From Rhodanobacter sp. A1T4 (GTDB lineage: Bacteria > Pseudomonadota > Gammaproteobacteria > Xanthomonadales > Rhodanobacteraceae), in contig NZ_JACHCP010000007.1 in NCBI RefSeq assembly GCF_014207185.1, positions 124,001 through 188,000 on the forward strand: DNA of 64,000 nt, in the 5' to 3' direction. The translations under genes and the position numbers were made by a program. Below, one piece after another: positions 27,653 to 35,998 of the stretch. Position 1 is the stretch's first letter; each line of letters begins with the position of its first letter. The notes beneath the pieces are model-generated. The model was not told the DNA's origin and ran no database searches. It saw only the letters and a list, made by a program, of their open reading frames with translations.

Positions 27653-28918
27653 TCAGCCACCGCCACGACGGCCGCCACCACTCTTCTGCTTGGCCTTCAA
27701 CTCGGCATCGCTGGGTGCAGGCGGCACTTCGCCGGGTTTCAGCGCCTGGACCTTGCTGCCGGGCTTGAGCCGGAACTGGCCTTCGGTCACCACCTGATCG
27801 CCGACCGCCAGACCCTTGCTGATCATCACGTTGCTGGCACCCACTTCGTTGGCCACGGTCACCGGCTGCATCTTGACCGTCTTGTCGTCCTGCAGCTGAT
27901 AGACGTAGTCGCCGTCCGGACCACGTTGCACCGCCTGCGCCGGGATCACCAAACCACCGGCCGTGGTGCTCACCTTCAGCTGTGTGTTGATGAACTGACC
28001 CGGCCAGAGGTTGCTGTCCAGATTCGGGAACTGCGCGCGCAGCTTGAACGTGCCGGTGGTGGTATTGATCTGGTTGTCGATCACCTGCAGTACGCCGCCG
28101 CTCGCCAGCGGATGCGCGTCGGTCTTGTCCAGCGCCACCACCTCGAGCTGGGCGCCGCCCTTTATCGCATTGCGCACGGTTTCCAGATTCTGCTCGGGCA
28201 AATAGAAGATCACGTAGATCGGATGGATCTGGGTCAACGTGACGATCGCCGTGGTGGTGGTCACCACGTTGCCCGGGTCGACGCTGCGGATACCGGTGAC
28301 GCAATCGCAGGGCGAGATGATCTTGGTGTAGTCGAGCTGCACCTTGGCCGACTTGACCGAGGCAGCGTCAGACGCGACGGTGGCCGTGTCCGACGCCACG
28401 GTGTTGCGGTAGGTGTCCATGTCCAGCGCGGCAACATAGCCTTGCGCCACCAGCGCCTGGTTTCGCTTGAGCGTGCTTTGCGCCGTGCCCAGCAGCGCTT
28501 CGTCCTGTTTCTGCTTGGCGAGGGCCTGGTCGTAATTGGCCTGGTAGGTGCGTGGATCGATCTGCGCCAGTACATCACCCTTCTTCACCGACTGACCCTC
28601 GGTGAAGTTCAGCGTCATCATTTCGCCGCCGACCTGTGGGTTGATGGTCACCGTATTGAGCGCCTGCACCGTCCCCAGGCCGGTGAGATAGATCGGCACG
28701 CTCTGGCTGACCACCGGCTGCACGGTGACCGGCACCGGCGCGGCATCCTTGTCGCCCTGCGCATCCTGGCCCTTGGCCGCTGCACTGCTATCGGCACCCG
28801 CGCCATGGCGATGATGGCCACCGGCCGTCTCTGCCGGCTTGTGCAGCAGTCGGAAGCCCACTAACGCCACCACGATCACGGCAATAACGATCAGGGTGAT
28901 CTTCCAAAAACGCGACAT
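27653..28918 (-). CDS. mdtA: RND efflux periplasmic adaptor MdtA
   Basis: 421 residues. The ATG at 28918 has AGGAG 8 nt upstream and gives an N-terminal anchor MSRFWKITLIVIAVIVVALVGF. The adaptor domains are visible in order: barrel and lipoyl half (VPIYLTGLGTVQALNTVTINPQ), alpha hairpin (YQANYDQALAKQKQDEALLG, AQSTLKRNQALVAQGYVAA), second lipoyl half (VQLDYTKIISPCDCVTGIRS) and membrane-proximal domain. A His-rich segment (GGHHRHG) follows the anchor and the C-terminus ends in a Gly/Arg tail (SGGGRRGGG). It bridges MdtBC to an outer-membrane channel. First gene of the operon; a divergent promoter region of about 500 bp separates it from the cytochrome gene. Confidence 0.93.
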   Translation of the reverse strand: MSRFWKITLIVIAVIVVALVGFRLLHKPAETAGGHHRHGAGADSSAAAKGQDAQGDKDAAPVPVTVQPVVSQSVPIYLTGLGTVQALNTVTINPQVGGEMMTLNFTEGQSVKKGDVLAQIDPRTYQANYDQALAKQKQDEALLGTAQSTLKRNQALVAQGYVAALDMDTYRNTVASDTATVASDAASVKSAKVQLDYTKIISPCDCVTGIRSVDPGNVVTTTTAIVTLTQIHPIYVIFYLPEQNLETVRNAIKGGAQLEVVALDKTDAHPLASGGVLQVIDNQINTTTGTFKLRAQFPNLDSNLWPGQFINTQLKVSTTAGGLVIPAQAVQRGPDGDYVYQLQDDKTVKMQPVTVANEVGASNVMISKGLAVGDQVVTEGQFRLKPGSKVQALKPGEVPPAPSDAELKAKQKSGGGRRGGG

Positions 28919-29252
28919 GTAAAACTCCTGGACTTGAAACAGCGCGGCAAAGGGGTCCACAACGGGGTGCCATACACCAGTCCAGCATGCACGGCTTGTG
29001 TGTCTGAAGTTTGTCGGGTCTCACCCGGTCGACACAATGGCCGACAGACTCCTCTGGGGTGAAAGCATAGGTGCAGTGGAACGAACTTGAACAATGCCAG
29101 TTGACAGGGGTAGAGCATGACCGATGGCAGGGTTCGATATTTGCAGACCTCGTTTTTGCGACATCGTTCATGCGCCGCGCTCGCCCAGCTGTCGAAGCAG
29201 CACATCCGTGATGTTAGTCCGCGGAGGCCTGAAACTTGCCGCACGCTTCGTC

Positions 29253-29425
29253 TATAATCCGGCGCTGGTTGCCTTTGAGCGGGCATGGCAACCTCGCGCA
29301 ACGGCCTGACCCGCGACTACGGCGGTTCTGGCCTCGCCATACCACCGGTGCAACAGAACAGCTAATCAGGTACGCCGGAACAGCCTCCCTGGCTCACCGC
29401 CCTGCCTACTGAAAGGAGTACGTGC
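29253..29425 (+). promoter_or_regulatory. Promoter -10 and long 5' leader of the cytochrome c gene
   Basis: A consensus TATAAT is at 29253-29258, preceded at 17 bp by a poor -35 (TGAAAC). The transcript would have a leader of about 160 nt. The leader contains GGTTGCC (29268-29274) and GGCAACC (29287-29293), a 7-bp stem, and a GTTCTG/CAGAAC pair further on. No known RNA family is recognised. The long structured leader is uncommon for a small cytochrome gene. Confidence 0.5.
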
Positions 29426-29959
29426 GTGAGCGGTCCCATGAGCAATTCCGACAAGACCACCATCCGTCAGCTTGGCATCATGGTCGGCGGCCTTGCTGTG
29501 CTGACGGTCGTATTGATGTTCGCCGGCTACGAGATTTACGACCACGCGCCGAAGGAAACCGATCCGAACCAGTCGGCTGCGGTGGTCGATCGCATCACAC
29601 CAGCTGGCGCCGTTTATGCCGGCAATACCGGCCGCGCCGCGATGCAGGCCGCTGCCGATGCCGCCGCCAAGGCCGCTGCCTCGCAGGTGGCCTATGGCGG
29701 CACCACCGACGGCAAGGTCATCTTCGACAACCTGTGCACCAGCTGCCATACCGCTGGCGTCGCTGGTGCGCCCAAGGTCGGCAACAAGGCGATGTGGGCG
29801 CCGCGTATCGCCGAAGGTCTCGACACGCTGATCAAGCACGCTACCGAGGGTTATCACGGGCCGGACGGCAACTTCATGCCGGCCAAGGGTGGCAACCCGG
29901 CGCTGACCGACGCACAGGTCAAGGCCGCGGTGACATGGATTGTTGACCAGGCAAAATAA
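29426..29959 (+). CDS. Membrane-anchored c-type cytochrome (c5-like)
   Basis: 177 residues. A membrane anchor at about residues 15-35 (LGIMVGGLAVLTVVLMFAGY) is followed by an Ala-rich linker (RAAMQAAADAAAKAAAS) and one class I haem c domain. The haem site is NLCTSCHTAG (CxxCH) and the distal Met ligand is in DGNFMPAKGGNPALTD. This is the layout of the cytochrome c5/CcdA-type small electron carriers found near respiratory chains. I chose GTG at 29426, since AGGAG lies 7 nt upstream; an ATG four codons later is the alternative. A UUCG-loop terminator follows. Probable role: electron transfer at the periplasmic face, partner unknown. Confidence 0.9.
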   Translation: MSGPMSNSDKTTIRQLGIMVGGLAVLTVVLMFAGYEIYDHAPKETDPNQSAAVVDRITPAGAVYAGNTGRAAMQAAADAAAKAAASQVAYGGTTDGKVIFDNLCTSCHTAGVAGAPKVGNKAMWAPRIAEGLDTLIKHATEGYHGPDGNFMPAKGGNPALTDAQVKAAVTWIVDQAK

Positions 29960-29989
29960 GCACCGATTCCATCGCCGTTGATTCATTGC

Positions 29990-30011
29990 AACGCCGCCTT
30001 CGGGCGGCGTT
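29990..30011 (+). terminator. Terminator hairpin after the cytochrome c gene
   Basis: AACGCCGCC and GGCGGCGTT form a perfect 9-bp stem closed by a TTCG tetraloop, 30 bp after the cytochrome stop. The following TGCTGTTT is a weak T tract. Confidence 0.8.
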
Positions 30012-30142
30012 GCTGTTTGCGCACTGGCCCACTTTTCCTGATCACGGGTAGTTCATCGCAAAAAAACGTCATTTCGATCTGCTAGCGTCAGCACCCTGTC
30101 GTCACGCTTCCAGCTTCTGCACGTATTCATCGGAACCCCTTT

Positions 30143-32161
30143 ATGTCGTTACGTTTCGCGTCACTTGTCGCCTTGGCAACCGCCCTGCTCGCCGGCTGCG
30201 CCGGCCAACACGCGAAACTGCCGGATGGCATGCAGGCAAAAGTGGCGATTCTGGAAACCACCGACATCCACTCCAACGTCCTGAGTTATGACTACTACAA
30301 GCTCAAGCCGGACAGCACGCTGGGCTACGAACGCACCGCCACGCTGATCCGCCGCGCCCGCGCGGAGTTTCCCAACACCTTCCTGTTCGACAGCGGCGAT
30401 ACCATCCAGGGCAGCGTGCTGGCCGACTATCAGGCGCTGGTGAAACCCCTCGCCTGCGATCAGGAGCTGGCGATCTACCGCGCGATGGATGCGGTCGGCT
30501 ACGACGGCGGCACCGCCGGCAATCACGAGTTCAACTACGGCCTGCGCTTTCTCTCGCAAGCCTCCGGTATGCCGATGAACGTCGACGGCGGCCACACTGA
30601 TCATTGCGCCGGCCCGCATTTTCCGCTGGTGCTGGCCAACGTCGACAGCGTGCGCGACGGCAAGCCGATCTTCCAGCCGTGGACGGTGGTGACGAAAACC
30701 ATCGAGGCCTACATGCCTGATGAAAGCCGAGCCGACCGCGGCAAGATCAGCGTGCCACTGAAGATCGGCATCATCGGTTTCACCCCGCCACCGATCATGC
30801 AGTGGGACAAGCAAAACCTCGCCGGCAAGGTCACCGTCACCGGCGTGGTCGAGGCCGCGCAGAAGTACCTGCCGCAGCTGCAAGCACAGCATCCCGACCT
30901 GATCGTGGCGATTCTGCACGGCGGCCTCGACACCGCGCCATACACGTCGGCGATGGAAAACGGCGGCTGGTACCTGGCCGGCGTGCCCGGCATCGACGTG
31001 CTGCTGCTCGGTCACGCACACACCGAGTTCCCCGGTCCACACTATGCCGGCATGAAAGATGTCGATGCCGAGCGCGGCTTCGTCCGCGGCGTGCCCGCGG
31101 TGATGGGCGGCTTCTTCGGCAAGGACCTGGGCGTAATCCAGCTGACACTCGACCGGCAGCAGGGCCGCTGGGTAATCGACCGCAGCCAGTCGCACAGCGA
31201 AGTGCGGCCGATCTGCGCGGCTGTCGCTGGCGCAAACAAGCTTGTTGCGAAACCCGACTGCGTACCTGCCGATCCGCAGATTGCGCCGCTGTTGGAAAAA
31301 ACCCAGGTAGCGGCGATCGCCTACGTCAACACACCGATCGGCGAAAGCACCGTACGCATGAGCAGCTACTTTGCCGACGAGGGCAACATGACCGCGCTGG
31401 CCGCCGTCAACGCGGCGCAAGCCGACTATGTGCGCAACGAACTTCCGCGCACGCATCCCGAACTGCGCGACGTACCGGTGCTGTCCAGCGCCGCCGCCTT
31501 CCGCACTGGCTTCAGCGGCCCCGACGATTACACCGACGTCGCCACCGGCCCGCTCACTCTGCGCAGCGCCGCCGACCTGTACTTCTATCCCAACACGCTG
31601 GCCGCGGTGAAAACCGACGGTGCCGGCCTCAGGGCATGGCTGGAGAAATCCGCCGAGCGCTTCAACCAGATCGATCCGAACAAGACCGGCGAGCAGCAGC
31701 TCATCAACGACAAATACCCCGGTTTCAATTTCGACCAGATCCAGGGCGGCATCCACTACGTGGTCGACCTATCGAAGCCCGTCGGCCAGCGCATCACCAC
31801 GCTCACCTATCACGACAAACCGGTGACGCCTGATCAACCCTTCGTCATCGTCACCAACAACTATCGTGCCAGCGGCGGTGGCCACTTTCCCGGCCTCGAC
31901 GGCAGCAATATCGTCCTCACCGCTCCGGATGGCACCCGCGAAATTCTGGCCGACTGGTTGAAAGACAAAAAGCAGATCGGCGCGAAGGATCTTGAAACGA
32001 CGTCATGGCAATTCGCGCCGTTGAAAACGCACGGCTCGGTGGTGTTCAGCGGCGCCAGCGACAAGCAGGATGTGGCGCACGCGACCGGACTCAGAGGTAT
32101 CCGCCAACTGAAGGACCTTGGCGACGGCACGGCTATCTACGCAATCGACCTGTCCGAGTAA
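30143..32161 (+). CDS. cpdB: 2',3'-cyclic-nucleotide 2'-phosphodiesterase / 3'-nucleotidase (lipoprotein)
   Basis: 672 residues, similar along its length to E. coli CpdB. The N-terminal metallophosphatase domain carries LETTDIHSNVLSYDYYK, FDSGDTIQGS, GNHEFNYGL and LLLGHAHTEFPGPHYAGM, which supply the two-metal ligands. The C-terminal nucleotide-binding domain has LYFYPNTLAAVKTDGAG, AERFNQIDPNK and VTNNYRASGGGHFPG. It hydrolyses 2',3'-cyclic nucleotides and 3'-nucleotides during nucleotide salvage. Unlike soluble periplasmic E. coli CpdB, this one has a lipobox (MSLRFASLVALATALLAGC), so it is probably anchored to a membrane. It is monocistronic, flanked by the cytochrome terminator and an intergenic stretch. 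Confidence 0.94.
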   Translation: MSLRFASLVALATALLAGCAGQHAKLPDGMQAKVAILETTDIHSNVLSYDYYKLKPDSTLGYERTATLIRRARAEFPNTFLFDSGDTIQGSVLADYQALVKPLACDQELAIYRAMDAVGYDGGTAGNHEFNYGLRFLSQASGMPMNVDGGHTDHCAGPHFPLVLANVDSVRDGKPIFQPWTVVTKTIEAYMPDESRADRGKISVPLKIGIIGFTPPPIMQWDKQNLAGKVTVTGVVEAAQKYLPQLQAQHPDLIVAILHGGLDTAPYTSAMENGGWYLAGVPGIDVLLLGHAHTEFPGPHYAGMKDVDAERGFVRGVPAVMGGFFGKDLGVIQLTLDRQQGRWVIDRSQSHSEVRPICAAVAGANKLVAKPDCVPADPQIAPLLEKTQVAAIAYVNTPIGESTVRMSSYFADEGNMTALAAVNAAQADYVRNELPRTHPELRDVPVLSSAAAFRTGFSGPDDYTDVATGPLTLRSAADLYFYPNTLAAVKTDGAGLRAWLEKSAERFNQIDPNKTGEQQLINDKYPGFNFDQIQGGIHYVVDLSKPVGQRITTLTYHDKPVTPDQPFVIVTNNYRASGGGHFPGLDGSNIVLTAPDGTREILADWLKDKKQIGAKDLETTSWQFAPLKTHGSVVFSGASDKQDVAHATGLRGIRQLKDLGDGTAIYAIDLSE

Positions 32162-32239
32162 TCACCCGCCAGATAGTTTGACTAGCCTATCTATGTCGAC
32201 CGAGGCTGTGTGAGAACGCAGCCGTGCGTTTTTGGCTGA

Positions 32240-32410
32240 TCAAGGTTTGCTCAGATTGACGTGGGTACGTTCGGCTCTGAACCACTGATGCTCGAACAAG
32301 TTGCCGAAAATCGCCTCGACCCGTAGCAGGCATCCCGTGTTCGTATGACGAATGGCACGGCAGTACTTCTGACACGCGTAGGTTAGATAGGTACAGCGCA
32401 CATTCGTCAT
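32240..32410 (-). pseudogene. Unplaced C-terminal protein fragment, transposase-like
   Basis: An open stretch of 56 codons on the minus strand ends LLRVEAIFGNLFEHQWFRA then ERTHVNLSKP and a TGA. The RVEAIFGNL element is reminiscent of the C-terminal Glu region (RVE-x-x-FG) of DDE transposases such as those of IS5 elements, and in-frame coding sense appears to continue a few codons upstream (ALRNFKR) to a stop at about 32438. It lies in the 363-bp gap between cpdB and the S41 peptidase gene. The assignment is weak; it may be any truncated gene. No inverted repeats delimit it. Confidence 0.3.
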
Positions 32411-32583
32411 TCGCTTGAAGTTACGCAGAGCTTGGCATTAGTCCAGGTGCGGGGTGCGCCGCTCAACTTAGGTAGCGGTCAATACGATCACGCCTTCTGC
32501 GCGTCAGAATTTAAGGATGCCAGAACATGGATACGAGCCGCAGGACAGCATATGGCAATCGTCCTCGACCAGGAGATGGGCAT

Positions 32584-34080
32584 ATGAAATCCCGGATTCT
32601 GCTTACTTGCCTGGTCGCGCTGATGAGCATGGCCAGCGGCGTTTGTCTGGCGGGTAGTCATCCGGCGCCAAAGCCAAGCGCGGCGCCGGAGCGTTTGTAC
32701 TCAGCTATGGAATTGCGCTCGGACTTCGAACAGATGTACCGCGAACTTAAAGCGGCGCACTTCGATCTCTATGCATTCACGCCAAAGCCAGAACTTGATC
32801 GACTGTACGCTCGGACGCTTGCAGGGTTGAGTCGGCCGCTAACTCTGCCGCAGGCAAAAAACCAATTCGAGTTGTTTGCTGCCGCCGTACACATGGGCCA
32901 TACGCGCGTCGACTCGCCAGCATCGGATTGGGCGCGGTACAGAAAACATGGCGGCCGGGCTTTCCCACTGCAGATAAGAATTGCCGATGGTCGCGTTTAC
33001 GTAGCGGAAAACCTCAGCGGTTTGGATACGATCCGACAAGGGGATGAAATAACCAGCCTCGACGGGGAAAGCCTATCGCGCTGGCTGGAGCGGACGGAAC
33101 GGCATGTATCCGCGGAGACGCCATACATGGCCCATTCGCTGATGGAGTATGACTTTCCCACTTATGTCTGGGTCGAACTTGGCGCGGTTGACGGTTTCGA
33201 TATCGTATTGAGCAGGGTCGGTTCCGCTTCTCAGCGTCTGCACATACCGGCTCGCACCAGCGCTGAAATGGACGCAGCTCGTAAACAGCAGCCGCCAGTT
33301 CTTGATCTGGAAAAGCCATTGCGCGATTCGAGGATGCTCAGCGATAGCGTCGCGTACCTTCGTCCGGGGCCGTTTTACAACGCGGAGGCAAAGACCGGAG
33401 CCGAAGAGTGGGACGTTTCCAGCTTTCGCCAATTCATCGATAGCGCATTCGAAAGTTTTTCCGAAGCGCACGCGGCAAGCGTGATCATCGATCTACGCGG
33501 TAACCCTGGCGGCGACAACCTCTTTAGCGATGTCCTGGTCTCCTGGATTGCCACTCGCCCATTCCGCTTTGCCTCGCAGTTCAAGATAAAAGTGAGTGAG
33601 GAATCCACGGCCGCGAACCAGGCCCGGATCGCGAATGATGCCGCAGCAGCCGGGCCCATTTCGCAAAAGTACGCAAACCTCTACGCACACGCGTCAAGCG
33701 GAGATATCGTTGATTTCGATATTCCATTGGCTTATCCGCGTCCGGGAAAGCGCTTTAACGGCAAGGTATTTGTTCTGATCGACCGCCAGTCCTACTCGGA
33801 TGCCGTATCGGTAGCCGCTCTCGTTCAGGACTACAAATTCGGCGTCATTCTGGGAGAACCAACGTCCGACATGGCGACGACCTATGGCGCGATGGAGCAG
33901 TTCACCTTGAAAAACACCAAGCTCTTGGTCGGCTATCCCAAAGCAAGAATTGTCCGGCCGAATGGAGATCTGCGCGAGAAGAGAGGCGTTACACCGGATA
34001 TACAAATACGGATCCCCATTGTGCAATCCGTAAACGACGAGGTACTGCGCCAGGCAGAGATCATCGCGCAGCATAATTGA
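32584..34080 (+). CDS. Secreted S41-family peptidase-like protein
   Basis: 498 residues. The ATG at 32584 (AGGAG upstream at about 32571) gives a signal peptide MKSRILLTCLVALMSMASGVCLAGS; an in-frame ATG 57 nt upstream is less likely. The S41 (tail-specific/tricorn-like) peptidase domain is in the C-terminal half: VIIDLRGNPGGDNLFSDVL, the nucleophile region VLIDRQSYSDAVSVAAL and GVILGEPTSDMATTYG. A PDZ-like segment (IRQGDEITSLDGESLSRWL) precedes it. The N-terminal helical region (AMELRSDFEQMYRELKAAH) is common in secreted S41 proteins of this class. Substrate unknown. It is followed at 181 bp by a ClpP-fold periplasmic protein on the same strand. Confidence 0.85.
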   Translation: MKSRILLTCLVALMSMASGVCLAGSHPAPKPSAAPERLYSAMELRSDFEQMYRELKAAHFDLYAFTPKPELDRLYARTLAGLSRPLTLPQAKNQFELFAAAVHMGHTRVDSPASDWARYRKHGGRAFPLQIRIADGRVYVAENLSGLDTIRQGDEITSLDGESLSRWLERTERHVSAETPYMAHSLMEYDFPTYVWVELGAVDGFDIVLSRVGSASQRLHIPARTSAEMDAARKQQPPVLDLEKPLRDSRMLSDSVAYLRPGPFYNAEAKTGAEEWDVSSFRQFIDSAFESFSEAHAASVIIDLRGNPGGDNLFSDVLVSWIATRPFRFASQFKIKVSEESTAANQARIANDAAAAGPISQKYANLYAHASSGDIVDFDIPLAYPRPGKRFNGKVFVLIDRQSYSDAVSVAALVQDYKFGVILGEPTSDMATTYGAMEQFTLKNTKLLVGYPKARIVRPNGDLREKRGVTPDIQIRIPIVQSVNDEVLRQAEIIAQHN

Positions 34081-34261
34081 TGACCGTAGATAGATTACGG
34101 CAAGCAATCGTTTGAGACCGCCGTTGTGAACAGACACTGCGTGTGTCCGCTTCTCCGTCCGAGTCTTGAAAGTAGTGGCGCTGCCCCGTGTGTTGAGCCG
34201 TGTTCACTTGCAGGACATCTGGCACAAAGGAGACTGGGTGGTCTGAGCTCCGGGAGCAGTA

Positions 34262-35440
34262 GTGCAATACGGTATGGTTGTTGAACCTTTTCTTGCCCGT
34301 ATAGGCGGGCGCCGGTACATGTTCTGGTGCGCTTTGTTGCTTACCGCGTGCCTCGGTCCGACATTTGAGACTCATGCTCGTGGCGTAGAGACGCATACGC
34401 TCAAAGGCTCGTCGCGCGGTCAGTCTGCAGATCAACTATCCATCCAGATCGATAGCGATCGGCTGACCCTATCTGTCACCGACGTTCCGCAGGTTTATCT
34501 TTATGGCGTTATCGACGCCGACGCGCCTCAACGTGTTGCCGCGTTGATGAAGTCGGGAAAGATCCCCAACGGCTCCGATATCTATCTGAATTCCTCGAGC
34601 GGAAACCTGAGCGCAGGCCTGGCGCTGGGGCGTCTGTTTAGGGCCGGTTCGATGGTCACGCACCTGGGCAAGCCAAGACGCAAGGGGGAGATCAACACGG
34701 CTGTCTGCGTGGGTGCATGCACCTATGCTTACTTCGGAGGGCTCTATCGGTGGGCGGCCACCGGTAGTGATCGCATCGGTCTGTCCTCGTACCACACGAT
34801 GGACCCGGCAGTGAGCGGCATTGGCCAGGCGCAGCAGACCTCGGACGAAGTCGTTTCGTATCTGAAGGACATGGGCATCAATCCCAGTGCGCTTACGCCG
34901 ATGCTGACCACATCACACGATGCGGTGGTATGGCTGACGGCAGATCAGATGATTTCATCGGGACTGGCCAACAACGGACGGCTGCCCCTCACGGCGAAAT
35001 ACCAGCCATCCGCCACTGGACTCTATCTGGTGCTCGATCAGGTCGACCGTCACGGCGAGCACCGAATGACGATCGAGTGCAAGCGCGGTCTCGTGACGCT
35101 TACCGCGATCAATCAGGTAGGCGCAGCCCGTGCAAAAGATATTGTGGCGCGTGGCGCACGATCGTATTTCGAGATCAACCGACAAGAGACGCTGACGCAA
35201 CCGCGAGATGGTGCCAGTGTCGCCAGCGATTCGGTGACGATGACCCGGCCCTATCCGCCCGCTCGCCTGGAATACATCATTTTTGCGCAATCCGTCGGTG
35301 CATGGGTTGGCGACAGCAATAGCGCATTCCGCAACGGCTTTACCTTCTACCTCGAACCTGTCAGAAGTACCCTCAAGGACTATTACAACGCCTGTTGGCA
35401 GGCGGCGCCGTGGCCAACCAAACAAAATCCAAATCCCTGA
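34262..35440 (+). CDS. ClpP/crotonase-fold periplasmic protein (COG3904-like), probable inactive
   Basis: 392 residues from GTG at 34262 (GGGAG 5 nt upstream); ATG at 34274 is an alternative. The N-terminus has a hydrophobic segment RRYMFWCALLLTACLG that could be a lipoprotein signal (LTAC). The ClpP-like fold is seen in SDIYLNSSSGNLSAGLALGR, VCVGACTYAYFGGLYRW and DRIGLSSYHTMDPAV. Related predicted periplasmic proteins usually have CxSAC at the nucleophile elbow; here it is CVGAC, so the serine is replaced by glycine and catalysis is doubtful. The C-terminal half (about 260-392) has no family I recognise. Its neighbours are an S41 peptidase and a MASE1 protein. Confidence 0.7.
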   Translation: MQYGMVVEPFLARIGGRRYMFWCALLLTACLGPTFETHARGVETHTLKGSSRGQSADQLSIQIDSDRLTLSVTDVPQVYLYGVIDADAPQRVAALMKSGKIPNGSDIYLNSSSGNLSAGLALGRLFRAGSMVTHLGKPRRKGEINTAVCVGACTYAYFGGLYRWAATGSDRIGLSSYHTMDPAVSGIGQAQQTSDEVVSYLKDMGINPSALTPMLTTSHDAVVWLTADQMISSGLANNGRLPLTAKYQPSATGLYLVLDQVDRHGEHRMTIECKRGLVTLTAINQVGAARAKDIVARGARSYFEINRQETLTQPRDGASVASDSVTMTRPYPPARLEYIIFAQSVGAWVGDSNSAFRNGFTFYLEPVRSTLKDYYNACWQAAPWPTKQNPNP

Positions 35441-35562
35441 CAGCGGAAACAAACGCGTCAGTGACATTGTCCAACCGACTGACCGCTGATCGTTACACAG
35501 GCATTTAGCCGTCCGTTTTTCGCTCGATGCGGACGCGGCGGCTCCCATGTGCACTCTCTTAA

Positions 35563-35859
35563 AGAGCCGGTTCACGATTTCCTGAGCAGCAAAGCCAAGA
35601 AGGCCGGATGGCTTCATCTTGTTCGCTCCACTTGGGGAAGTCGCTCAGCAACGTTCGCGCCACTGGCAGCCCGTGCGCAGCAGGTACAACACCGCGCACT
35701 ACACTTCGTATCAGATCCACGATCCGGAGCTTGGTCTTCCGGCGGGCCTGCTCTGGCAACGGTCGGACCTGATCGAACCGTTCGCGACTCATATCGCTGG
35801 GATAGCTCTTCTTACACATTCCCATTATCAGGAATGTCGGGGAGATCGTGAACAGGCCC
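35563..35859 (-). mobile_element. Non-autonomous IS5-family remnant, 297 bp
   Basis: The ends are imperfect inverted repeats: left GAGCCGGTTCACGATTTCC (35564-35582) and right, read inward, GGGCCTGTTCACGATCTCC; 16 of 19 positions match. TAA flanks both sides (35560-35562 and 35860-35862), fitting a TNA target duplication. Inside, the minus strand encodes the start of an IS5-type transposase: KSYPSDMSRERFDQVRPLPE, ARRKTKLRIVDL, then after a frameshift YEV-stop-CAVLYLLRTGCQWR, then LLSDFPKW. The transposase core with the DDE residues is deleted. It interrupts the space between the ClpP-like gene and the MASE1 gene. Confidence 0.82.
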
Positions 35860-35998
35860 TAAGACTATTTCTCATTGACACGGAGAGAGGCCGCAATGTA
35901 ATAAAACTGGAGGGGTATGACGACGTTTACGGACTTTCGGCGCAGGCTGATGGAACGACGGGTACGTAACCCTTTCAACTCAGGGAGTGGAGACCATC

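Noticed and set aside
29253..29425. 4.5S/SRP-type small RNA
   Set aside because: I looked for the conserved core AGGTCCGGAAGGAAGCA; only a vague CAGGTACGCCGGAACAGCC is present, so the call is not supported.
30161..31756. Minus-strand open frame of 531 codons
   Set aside because: Antisense to cpdB, which is unambiguous.
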